Shown: positions 29,740-36,879, counted from the first letter of the stretch. The stretch is 64,000 nt of DNA from Dyadobacter diqingensis (GCF_024220585.1 NZ_JAMXKF010000001.1:620001-684000), one strand, 5' to 3'. Program-made: numbers and translations. Notes: generated from the letters alone by a model not told the origin.

Positions 29740-30753
29740 TCAATCATAATATTTCAAAGCCTCCCGCAACTGCTCTGCGATGCGCTTTCTCACGTTTCTT
29801 GGTGACAAAACCTTGATCCTAGCGCCAAAACCAAGAAGCTCCCGCTCCAATTCAAAATTGGGAATGACTTTGATACTAAAAATTACTTCATCCACATCCT
29901 CTTTGAGCACTTTTTGAGACGCATGCAATGGTTTTGTAATTACATAAGGGGCTGTTTTATGATCCATTGAAAACACAACGTGAACATCGCGCTGCCCAAG
30001 GTTTTTAGTCACACCAATCACATCGGAATAATAGGTCGAAAGGTCAATTTTTTCATTTTCCCGATAAGTCTCTTCCGCATCTTCCTGCAATGTCTGAAAA
30101 CGGTCAAGCGCCAATGTCAGGATCGGGGCATGGCTCTGATGTGATTCACCCAACACGAACCAGCGGTTTCTGTATTCCTTCAAAAGATAAGGGCTAAAAC
30201 AAAACGTACTGGCTTGCCGGGCCTTAAACGACTGATAGGTGATACAAAGCACCATTTTGGAAACAATTGCTTTCCGGATTCCCTCAATAAATTCCAGACC
30301 TTTCAGATTATCGTTTTTTTCAAAATCGACAACCGGCGTACTCTGCGTTTTTTGTACATAAATTTTGTCTTCCAGCTTGCTGACCATTTCTGTCAGATCG
30401 GCGAAATGACTGAATCCTTTAAATTGTTTTAACAAAGCAGACACTTCGCCAAGCACTTTCATATCCTGATGACTCAATGGAATATTGGTAATGCTGTAAT
30501 TTTTATCGGCGTAGGTATAAAATTTCTTGTCCACAACGATAATCGGCGCTTCATAACCCAATTTATCGCTGCGCATCATTTCAATATCTGCCTGCACCGA
30601 CCGGCGGCTCACACCTTTATCAATCCCTTCAAATTCGTAGAGTGCATCCGAACAAGCCAGAATAAGGTCGTCAAGTGTCCATTGGCGAAACCTGTTCTGA
30701 AGACAGTTATCAATCGTCCGGTAACGGATCAGCGCGTTGCGGTTTACAGGCAT
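29740..30753 (-). CDS. WYL-domain transcriptional regulator of the RNA-repair island
   Basis: This protein of about 337 residues starts at the ATG at 30753 (MPVNRNALIRYRTID). A TTG start 13 codons upstream would run into the palindrome at 30791. It has an N-terminal winged helix (residues 1-70), a central WYL domain (CITYQSFKA ... FSPYLLKEYRNRWFVLG) and a C-terminal WCX extension (VHVVFSMDHK ... RIKVLSPRNVRKRIAEQL). WYL regulators sense nucleic-acid or nucleotide ligands and often control phage-defence or RNA-repair genes. It is divergent from rtcB with a palindrome between them. I infer that it controls both directions. Confidence 0.85.
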   Translation of the reverse strand: MPVNRNALIRYRTIDNCLQNRFRQWTLDDLILACSDALYEFEGIDKGVSRRSVQADIEMMRSDKLGYEAPIIVVDKKFYTYADKNYSITNIPLSHQDMKVLGEVSALLKQFKGFSHFADLTEMVSKLEDKIYVQKTQSTPVVDFEKNDNLKGLEFIEGIRKAIVSKMVLCITYQSFKARQASTFCFSPYLLKEYRNRWFVLGESHQSHAPILTLALDRFQTLQEDAEETYRENEKIDLSTYYSDVIGVTKNLGQRDVHVVFSMDHKTAPYVITKPLHASQKVLKEDVDEVIFSIKVIPNFELERELLGFGARIKVLSPRNVRKRIAEQLREALKYYD

Positions 30754-30790
30754 GAAGATTATTTTTTTGAAAAAATATAAAAATAATCTC

Positions 30791-30815
30791 AACTACGCAA
30801 AAAGACTGCGCAGTT
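30791..30815. promoter_or_regulatory. Palindrome in the WYL/rtcB divergent promoter
   Basis: AACTACGCA (30791-30799) and TGCGCAGTT (30807-30815) are inverted repeats with one mismatch around the 7-nt spacer AAAAGAC. An almost identical palindrome (19 of the central 21 bases identical) precedes the Ro gene at 32319. It lies between the starts of the WYL and rtcB genes, so it is the natural operator candidate. Confidence 0.7.
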
Positions 30816-30831
30816 ACACTTTTGCTTTGTA

Positions 30832-32307
30832 ATGTCAAACAAGATAAATGTCATGGAAAAAGAAAAAATAAGCAATGGTATGTTAGGCGCGCTGGGAATC
30901 AATGATCTGGACTTACTGATCGATTTTAGCCGTGTTGCCAATGGACTGCTGCAACACGAAGTCATGAACAAAGAAACCATCATGGCTAATCTGGAAGCAT
31001 TGATTGAAGACCCGATGCCCTATTCCTTAAAGCGTAATGGAAAATTTAAAAATTTAGCGGATAAAATCATTGCCCTCAGAAAAGAAGGAAAATTCATAAA
31101 ACAGCCCAGAACGGTGCAACAGCTAAAAAAAGAGATGGCAGACTTCCCGGTTTTTGGTCCGGAGCATATTGAAGTTGGCGCATTGGCACAAATGAAAACT
31201 GCAATCCAGCTGCCCATTTCGGTTGCCGGTGCATTAATGCCGGATGCGCACCAGGGATATGGCTTGCCGATTGGCGGTGTGCTGGCAACGAGAGCGGATA
31301 CAATCATTCCGTACGCAGTGGGCGTGGATATCGCATGCCGTATGTGTCTGAGTATTTTCGACTTGCCTGCCGAAATGGTGGATAAAGAAAATCATAAGTT
31401 AAAAACATTACTTCTTGATCACACACATTTTGGAATGGGATGTACAACAAAAGTACATCACGATACAACGCTCTTTGACCGGCCGGAATGGAATTTGGTT
31501 AAAACCGTCAAGACGTTGAAAGATAAGGCTTATGCTCAGCTTGGCACATCGGGGACGGGGAACCATTTTGTGGAATGGGGCGAGCTGTCCATTGCTGAGA
31601 ACGCATTGAACGGCATACCGGCGGGTAACTATCTGGCGCTGTTGTCACATTCAGGATCGAGAGGTTTTGGAGGTACTATTGCCAATACTTATTCTACGAT
31701 TGCGATGCAGAAAACGCTTCTTCCAAAGGAAGCAAAACATCTGGCATGGCTGGATTTAAATACGGATGAAGGACAGGAATACTGGCTGGCGATGAATCTG
31801 GCGGGAGATTACGCCTCGGCAAACCATCACGAGATTCATAACAAAATTGCAAAAGCGTTGAACATAAACCCCGTCATGCGGATTGAAAATCACCACAATT
31901 TTGCCTGGAAAGAAAAACTGGCAGACGGAACGGACGTAATGGTGCACAGAAAAGGAGCGACGCCGGCCGGAAAAGGTATTCTGGGAATTATTCCGGGGTC
32001 TATGAGCACGCCGGGGTTCGTGGTAAAAGGGAAAGGCGAAATCACTTCGATCAATTCCGCTGCACACGGTGCTGGCAGGTTAATGAGCAGAAGTGCGGCA
32101 TTCAAAACCATTAATAAAGCAGAAGTTGCGCAAAATCTTTTAGACAAACGGATAACATTGATTGGCTCCGGACTGGATGAAGCCCCGATGGTCTACAAGG
32201 ATATCCATGCGGTGATGGCAGCGCAAACGGATCTGGTTGAGGTGATTGCCCGCTTTCAGCCAAGAATTGTGAGGATGGCCGATCCCAAAGAAAAAGCCGA
32301 AGACTGA
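30832..32307 (+). CDS. rtcB: RtcB RNA ligase
   Basis: RtcB joins RNA ends bearing 2',3'-cyclic phosphate or 3'-phosphate to 5'-OH ends, using GTP and Mn2+. This 491-residue protein has near-archaeal length and shows all signatures: PDAHQGYGLPIGGV; metal ligands Asp166 and Cys169 in VGVDIACR; His245 in GTGNHF; His273 in SHSGSRGFG; His-His in ENHHNF (354-355); and the nucleophile His412 in SAAHGAGR. It is the first gene of a plus-strand unit with the Ro gene 78 nt downstream. No archease or RtcA gene is nearby. ATG at 30853 (MEKEKISNG) is an alternative start that would give similar palindrome-to-start spacing as the Ro gene. Confidence 0.95.
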   Translation: MSNKINVMEKEKISNGMLGALGINDLDLLIDFSRVANGLLQHEVMNKETIMANLEALIEDPMPYSLKRNGKFKNLADKIIALRKEGKFIKQPRTVQQLKKEMADFPVFGPEHIEVGALAQMKTAIQLPISVAGALMPDAHQGYGLPIGGVLATRADTIIPYAVGVDIACRMCLSIFDLPAEMVDKENHKLKTLLLDHTHFGMGCTTKVHHDTTLFDRPEWNLVKTVKTLKDKAYAQLGTSGTGNHFVEWGELSIAENALNGIPAGNYLALLSHSGSRGFGGTIANTYSTIAMQKTLLPKEAKHLAWLDLNTDEGQEYWLAMNLAGDYASANHHEIHNKIAKALNINPVMRIENHHNFAWKEKLADGTDVMVHRKGATPAGKGILGIIPGSMSTPGFVVKGKGEITSINSAAHGAGRLMSRSAAFKTINKAEVAQNLLDKRITLIGSGLDEAPMVYKDIHAVMAAQTDLVEVIARFQPRIVRMADPKEKAED

Positions 32308-32318
32308 AAATAATTTCA

Positions 32319-32343
32319 ATCTACGCAGAAAGACTGCGTAGAT
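32319..32343. promoter_or_regulatory. Second copy of the island palindrome, upstream of the Ro gene
   Basis: ATCTACGCA (32319-32327) and TGCGTAGAT (32335-32343) are perfect 9-nt arms around GAAAGAC. The arms and the AAAGAC spacer match the copy at 30791. It lies between rtcB and the Ro gene, so either the Ro-Y RNA part has its own regulated promoter or the element works in the mRNA as a 9-bp hairpin. Confidence 0.7.
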
Positions 32344-32372
32344 ACCATTGAATTTTGATAAACAAATAAAGA

Positions 32373-32380
32373 AAAGGAGG
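32373..32380 (+). promoter_or_regulatory. Strong Shine-Dalgarno of the Ro gene
   Basis: AAAGGAGG lies 5 nt before the ATG at 32386, a near-perfect anti-SD match. Nearly every other gene in the window lacks one, so translation of the Ro protein appears to be set high or independently. It also fixes the start codon. Confidence 0.75.
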
Positions 32381-32385
32381 TTATC

Positions 32386-33963
32386 ATGAGATTTAATACA
32401 CAAAAAAGCAGCATTACTCAGGTAAAAAACTATGAAGGAGCTAAGGCTTTCGTATTAAATCCTGCGATGCAATTATACACCGCCGTGGTAACCTGGTCGT
32501 TGAACGATTCCTTTTATGAAAAAAATGACGACCGTTTGTTACGGATCCGAACCCTCATCGCTCAGAATGATCCTTTGTTTGTTGCCAGGCTGGCCATTTA
32601 CGCACGGCATAATATGTATATGCGTTCGGCTCCACTGGTTTTGTTAACTGAACTTGCAAAAATTCATTCCGGGGATCAGCTGATTTCAAAACTTACAGAA
32701 AAAGTAGTTTCCCGTGCAGATGAAATCACTGAACTTCTGGCCTGTTATCAGCTTCTGAACGAACGCAAAGGTTTGAAAAAACTTAACAGTTTATCGAAAC
32801 AATTACAAAAGGGGTTGTCGCTGGCTTTCAACAATTTCGATGCATATCAGTTTGCAAAATACAACCGGGACTCGGAGATTAAACTTCGTGACGCGTTGTT
32901 CCTTGTCCACCCGAAGGCAAAAAATGATGCACAGCAGCAGTTGTTTAACAAAATTGCAAGCAATAAGCTGGAAACGCCTTATACCTGGGAAACCGAGCTG
33001 TCTGCATTGGGACAGGATAAATTCACCGATGATCAGGAAAAATCGGTAGCCTTTAAACGGAAATGGGAAGAACTGATCGATAGCAACAAACTAGGCTACA
33101 TGGCTTTGCTACGCAACTTGCGCAACCTTGTTGAGGCCAATATCTCATACGAGCACCTGCAAAAAGTATGTGACACGTTATCAGCTGCTGACAAAGTGGC
33201 TCGGGCCAAACAGTTTCCATTTCGTTACCTGGCGGCTTACCGCGAACTGTTGCAAGCAGGCGTTCGTGTAAAGTCACAAGGCGTGACGGGAAGGCTAAAA
33301 ACATTGTTTCAGGGAGATCCGGGCTTCACTGGTGAGTTACTTGACGCATTGGAAAAGGCCGTTACACAAAGTGCTGCCAACATTGCAGGTTTTGATGAAA
33401 ACACAAAAGTACTGCTCGCCTGTGACGTGTCCGGGTCGATGCAGGTACCGGTTTCAGCAAAATCTAAAATCCAGCTTTTTGACGTTGGGTTAGTGCTGGC
33501 TATGCTTCTGCAATCTCGTTGTAAGAATGTACGCATTGGGATGTTTGGAGATACCTGGAAAACGATAATGATTCCAAAAAACAACATCCTGGCCAACGTG
33601 CAGGAGTTTTACGGACGGCAAGGTGAAGTTGGCTATGCAACCAACGGGCATCTGGTTATTAAGGATTTGCTGGCTAAAAAAATTGTCATGGACAAAGTCA
33701 TGCTTTTTACCGACTGCCAGCTTTGGAACACTGCCTACGGGACCGAAACGATTCACTCGCTTTGGATAAAATACAAAAATGACGTAGCCCCGGAAGCCAG
33801 GTTATACCTTTTCGATTTGCAAGGATACGGGCAGTCTCCCTTACAACTTATCCAAAATGATGTTTACTTGCTTGCAGGATGGAGTGATAAAATTTTCGCT
33901 GTGCTGGATGCGTTGGAAAATGGCAAAAAGTCACTGGATGAAATTAATGCTATAAAAATATAA
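32386..33963 (+). CDS. Ro60-like TROVE/vWA RNA-binding protein (bacterial Ro)
   Basis: This 525-residue protein is close in length to vertebrate Ro60 and Deinococcus Rsr. Residues 16 to about 330 form the TROVE HEAT-repeat ring (YEGAKAFVLNPAMQLYTAVV, LFVARLAIYARHNMYMRSAP, GYMALLRNLRNL, QFPFRYLAAYRELLQAGV). Residues 340-525 form a von Willebrand A domain with an intact MIDAS: DVSGSM at 347-352, a Thr in YATNG and Asp in FTDCQ. Ro proteins hold misfolded or damaged RNA in the ring and bind Y RNAs on its outer face. It follows rtcB and precedes three Y RNA-like elements, matching the Salmonella rsr-yrl-rtcBA logic with the gene order changed. Confidence 0.95.
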   Translation: MRFNTQKSSITQVKNYEGAKAFVLNPAMQLYTAVVTWSLNDSFYEKNDDRLLRIRTLIAQNDPLFVARLAIYARHNMYMRSAPLVLLTELAKIHSGDQLISKLTEKVVSRADEITELLACYQLLNERKGLKKLNSLSKQLQKGLSLAFNNFDAYQFAKYNRDSEIKLRDALFLVHPKAKNDAQQQLFNKIASNKLETPYTWETELSALGQDKFTDDQEKSVAFKRKWEELIDSNKLGYMALLRNLRNLVEANISYEHLQKVCDTLSAADKVARAKQFPFRYLAAYRELLQAGVRVKSQGVTGRLKTLFQGDPGFTGELLDALEKAVTQSAANIAGFDENTKVLLACDVSGSMQVPVSAKSKIQLFDVGLVLAMLLQSRCKNVRIGMFGDTWKTIMIPKNNILANVQEFYGRQGEVGYATNGHLVIKDLLAKKIVMDKVMLFTDCQLWNTAYGTETIHSLWIKYKNDVAPEARLYLFDLQGYGQSPLQLIQNDVYLLAGWSDKIFAVLDALENGKKSLDEINAIKI

Positions 33964-33992
33964 TACGGAAGTGGTCAAAGATCATCTCCGTA
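33964..33992 (+). other. Hairpin between the Ro stop codon and the first Y RNA-like element
   Basis: TACGGA (33964-33969) pairs with TCCGTA (33987-33992), and inside TGGTC pairs with GATCA around AAA. It begins directly after the TAA stop. No T-run follows, so transcription probably continues into the RNA cluster; it may mark an mRNA 3' end made by processing. Confidence 0.5.
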
Positions 33993-33997
33993 CAAAA

Positions 33998-34118
33998 AAG
34001 GATGCCGTAGAAACGGGTTACTTCGCTCCAATAAGGGGGTGGGCATTGTGATGAAAATCATGATGGAGGTTCGAGTCCTCAGGCAATCCCCCAAGTCCTG
34101 TTTCGCTTTTTGCTCCTT
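33998..34118 (+). ncRNA. Y RNA-like element 1 with tRNA-like T-arm
   Basis: The closing helix is AAGGA (33998-34002) with TCCTT (34114-34118), then a 7x9-nt internal loop TGCCGTA / GCTTTTTGC, then an 8-bp helix GAAACGGG (34010-34017) / CCTGTTTC (34097-34104). Inside lies a 9-bp stem, GGGGG...ATTG with CAATCCCCC (34084-34092), which holds a small hairpin with loop TGAAAA (34052-34057) and a T-arm GAGG-TTCGAGT-CCTC (34066-34080). The internal loop, the TTACTTCGCT that follows the helix, the TGAAAA loop and the T-arm recur in elements 2 and 3. The order here is hairpin then T-arm, without a D-arm. Adjacency to the Ro gene supports a Ro-binding Y RNA. Confidence 0.75.
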
Positions 34119-34133
34119 AATTTCAAGAAACAG

Positions 34134-34262
34134 GAAGGTGTCGTAAAAACGTGTTCCTTCGTGTCGCCGGTTCGAAGCCGGCTTGTTGTGAAAACAGCAA
34201 TAGCTCAGTTGGTAGAGCAGAAACGCCTTCGGGTATATGTCACGTTTTGCTTTTTACCCTTC
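34134..34262 (+). ncRNA. Y RNA-like element 2: circularly permuted tRNA mimic (YrlA type)
   Basis: The outer helix GAAGG (34134-34138) / CCTTC (34258-34262), internal loop TGTCGTA / GCTTTTTAC and inner helix AAAACGTG (34146-34153) / CACGTTTT (34241-34248) form the Ro-type stem. Between them come, in order, a T-arm GCCGG-TTCGAAG-CCGGC (34166-34182), a capped acceptor stem TTGTTG-TGAAAA-CAGCAA (34183-34200) and a D-arm GCTC-AGTTGGTA-GAGC (34203-34218). This is a tRNA cut open at the anticodon arm and closed at the acceptor end, which is the topology described for bacterial YrlA. D-loop GG and T-loop TTC are both present, so the elbow contact is possible. A tRNA scanner may miscall the D-arm as a tRNA start. 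Confidence 0.85.
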
Positions 34263-34269
34263 TTCTGAT

Positions 34270-34377
34270 ATCTGAAAGATGCCGTACAAATGTGTTACTT
34301 CGCTGGTAAAACCGTGAAAACGGTGCAGGTTCGAATCCTGGAATACACACTTGGCTCGTTGCTCTTTCAGATTTTTT
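34270..34377 (+). ncRNA. Y RNA-like element 3, ending in an intrinsic terminator
   Basis: The outer helix CTGAAAGA (34272-34279) / TCTTTCAG (34363-34370) extends to 10 bp. Next come internal loop TGCCGTA / GCTCGTTGC and inner helix CAAATGTG (34287-34294) / CACACTTG (34346-34353) with one A-C mismatch. Inside are a hairpin ACCG-TGAAAA-CGGT (34311-34324) and a T-arm CAGG-TTCGAAT-CCTG (34326-34340). T6 at 34372-34377 directly after the outer helix makes the closing stem a rho-independent terminator, so this is likely the 3' end of the whole RNA cluster, and possibly of the rtcB-Ro transcript. Confidence 0.75.
34363..34377 (+). terminator. Terminator built from the closing stem of RNA element 3
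   Basis: The stem ATCTGAAAGA / TCTTTCAGAT (34270-34279 with 34363-34372) is followed by T6. The long loop of the terminator is the RNA module itself. It separates the RNA cluster from the MutS-like gene starting at 34502. Confidence 0.65.
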
Positions 34378-34501
34378 GTTGTCAGCGTATTATACCATTT
34401 AACAAACAGATTCCCCTTATGGCACTAATATCCTGTAAGTCAAACATTTTTATCAGAAATTAACGAAACATCAATAGTATTCGTTTGATAAAAATTTTGC
34501 T

Positions 34502-36100
34502 ATGTTTCGAAATAAACACAGGATTCACCTAAAAGATAAGGAACAAAAAGTTAAAGCCGACGACTTCAATTTCAACAAAATTGAACGTTATTTCCTGAAA
34601 AGCAGCAAGGAAAACATCCATCAGGTGATATCCGACAGAACCTGTCATGATCTGGATCTGGAAGATATTTTTAAGTTTATTGACAGAACCTCATCCTCGA
34701 TTGGCCAGCAATATCTCTATCATTTGCTAAGAACGCTTCCTTCGGACAAACTGCGAAGCGAGAAGACAGAGGCTTTGATCGCATTTTTTAACAGTGATAA
34801 CGAGTTCAAAAAACTGGTCTTGGATGAAGTCTCCAAGCTGGATAATAACGACGCCTACTACATTTCCTCACTTTTTCAGGGTCCGCACCTTCAAAAACCA
34901 AAATGGTTCTGGGTCATCCAAACACTTTCTCTGATCAGTATTTGCACCGTTTTATTGTCGTTTGTGTTCCAGCAAGTACTTATTCTCATCATTTTTCTGC
35001 TCCCTGTTAACCTCGGCATCCATTACTGGAACAAAAATAATCTTTATCAATATGCCAGTTCCATTCCGCAGCTCCTCGTGATGAATGAGATTGCAGAAAA
35101 AATGTTAAAGCACAAATACCTGCATGATGAGAACGTAGCCAAGGCCGTCAAAGAACTGGATACGATGAGCAGGTCCATGTCTATTTTTAAAATCGAAGCG
35201 AAATTGCAAAGCGAAGCGGGACTTTTTGTAGAATATTTTATTGAGTTAATAAAAGCGCTGTTTTTAATCGAGCCGGTACTGCTGTTTAAAATCTTGCCTT
35301 TTCTCGATTCCAGACGGCAACACATGGCAGACGTGTTCAATTTTGTCGGACAAATTGATGCAGCCCTTTCCATACATTTGCTTAGAGATGACCTGCCGTA
35401 TTACTGTATTCCCAATATAATTTCAAACAGAAAGGAACTCAATACAACCGCCTCATATCACCCGTTAATCTATAATTCAGTAGCGAACGACATAGACCTA
35501 AACGCAAAATCAGCGCTGCTGACTGGCTCCAACATGTCGGGTAAGACTACCTTCATCCGAACCATCGGGATCAACGTCATATTCGGCCAGGCTATCAATA
35601 CCTGCTTCGCGCGTGAATTCAGTGTGTCCAGAATGAAAGTACATTCGGCAATCAGGATTTCGGATGATCTGCTCGACAATAAGAGTTACTATTTTGAAGA
35701 GGTGCTCACCTTGAAAAACTTATTGCAGGAAAGTCAGCTGACATCAGAAAATCTGTTTTTACTTGATGAACTATTTAAAGGCACGAATACGATCGAAAGA
35801 ATCGCAGCGGGAAAAGCGATATTGAGTTATTTAAATAAAAGGAACAACATCGTAATTGTATCCACACACGACCTGGAACTTGCAGAGTTTCTTAAAAATA
35901 CTTTTGATTTATATCATTTTACAGAAGTAATCCGGGACGACAAAATTCTATTCGATTATAAAATCAAACCCGGAAATCTTACGACAACCAACGCAATCAG
36001 AATATTATCATTAAACGATTATCCCCGGGAAGTCGTCGATGAAGCTACGTTGTTGGCTGACCAGATTCAAAGAGCAAAAACAGACAAATATCAAAACTAA
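34502..36100 (+). CDS. MutS-family ATPase with membrane segments
   Basis: This 532-residue protein lacks the MutS mismatch-recognition domain I but carries the core helical region and the MutS ABC-type ATPase. Walker A is GSNMSGKT at 342-349 and Walker B is LFLLDELFKGTN; the dimer-interface STHD motif (IVSTHDLEL) follows. Two adjacent hydrophobic segments at about 137-175 suggest membrane insertion. This is the membrane-bound MutS-like group common in Bacteroidota and not classical mismatch repair; its function is unknown. It starts 125 nt after the Y RNA terminator and converges with the SGNH gene. Confidence 0.82.
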   Translation: MFRNKHRIHLKDKEQKVKADDFNFNKIERYFLKSSKENIHQVISDRTCHDLDLEDIFKFIDRTSSSIGQQYLYHLLRTLPSDKLRSEKTEALIAFFNSDNEFKKLVLDEVSKLDNNDAYYISSLFQGPHLQKPKWFWVIQTLSLISICTVLLSFVFQQVLILIIFLLPVNLGIHYWNKNNLYQYASSIPQLLVMNEIAEKMLKHKYLHDENVAKAVKELDTMSRSMSIFKIEAKLQSEAGLFVEYFIELIKALFLIEPVLLFKILPFLDSRRQHMADVFNFVGQIDAALSIHLLRDDLPYYCIPNIISNRKELNTTASYHPLIYNSVANDIDLNAKSALLTGSNMSGKTTFIRTIGINVIFGQAINTCFAREFSVSRMKVHSAIRISDDLLDNKSYYFEEVLTLKNLLQESQLTSENLFLLDELFKGTNTIERIAAGKAILSYLNKRNNIVIVSTHDLELAEFLKNTFDLYHFTEVIRDDKILFDYKIKPGNLTTTNAIRILSLNDYPREVVDEATLLADQIQRAKTDKYQN

Positions 36101-36111
36101 AATACAAGTAC

Positions 36112-36879
36112 TTATAGATTAAAATCGATTGAAGAAAAGAAGGTGTAGCCATCTTTTGCCAACGAATCTGTCATGGTTTGATTTGGATACAGGTCGTTAT
36201 TTGTCCAGACACTTACATTTCCGGCAGTAATTCCGGACCTGCTCATCATATCCCAAACCGGGAGTTTTCTACTATAACCTATTGCCAAAATAGCACTACG
36301 GAGGATTCTAAATCGACTTACGAAAGGTTCAACACCACCGTATACATATCCGTTCGGCGGCGTACATAATATAATCTTACACTTTGGATTCTGCTTTTGA
36401 ATTGCATCAATAACCGAATTAAATGCTCCATAAAAGGTGCTCTTATCTCTGCTATCGATCGTTCCTGGGCGGCTTTCAAGTAATTCCGCGTCATTTTGAC
36501 CATGATCGATCACTACCACATCTGCATTATAAGGATCTTTTAAATATGGAATTATTTTGTTTTCATACGAAAAATTTTGCGCATATCCAGAGGCAATTAG
36601 CTCCGCATACGTTCCGGACAATCCCTCTAAACCTACCCCTTCAGTGTCCTTGGCTCTAAAAGCAATCCTGGAATTTGCCACTGAAGTATTAAACATCTCT
36701 GTTTCGAGCAGTTTTCCAATTTGATTCGGATATGATTTCGTATCATATTGCCATGGGGTTGTCGTTCCTGTCCAAACTATTTTCTTCCCCTTCCACGTGA
36801 ATTTCTCGCGATCAGTTTCAGGCGTTGAACAACAAAAAAATGCAGTTGAAAGGAGTAGTAAAAGTAAAATTCGAAGCAT
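36112..36879 (-). CDS. SGNH/GDSL-like lipoprotein with altered catalytic motifs
   Basis: This 255-residue protein has a lipoprotein signal (MLRILLLLLLSTAFFCC). It shows the SGNH layout: block I at WTGTTTPW, block II Asn in SVANSRIAF, and block III HGQND. However, block I has Thr where the GDS or GTS nucleophile Ser is expected. The C-terminal DGYTFF replaces the usual DxxHP, so the catalytic His is not evident. Either Thr serves as nucleophile or the protein is a non-catalytic binding homologue. It is a single gene on the minus strand, convergent with the MutS-like gene. Confidence 0.7.
   Translation of the reverse strand: MLRILLLLLLSTAFFCCSTPETDREKFTWKGKKIVWTGTTTPWQYDTKSYPNQIGKLLETEMFNTSVANSRIAFRAKDTEGVGLEGLSGTYAELIASGYAQNFSYENKIIPYLKDPYNADVVVIDHGQNDAELLESRPGTIDSRDKSTFYGAFNSVIDAIQKQNPKCKIILCTPPNGYVYGGVEPFVSRFRILRSAILAIGYSRKLPVWDMMSRSGITAGNVSVWTNNDLYPNQTMTDSLAKDGYTFFSSIDFNL

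Noticed and set aside
34195-34262. Apparent tRNA gene start (acceptor-like CAGCAA, then D-arm GCTCAGTTGGTAGAGC)
   Set aside because: No anticodon arm with T-arm and CCA end follows; the T-arm lies upstream. It fits the permuted Y RNA-like element 2 instead.
25205-34501. Archease or RtcA gene as part of the RNA-repair island
   Set aside because: No frame with the features of either family was found near rtcB.
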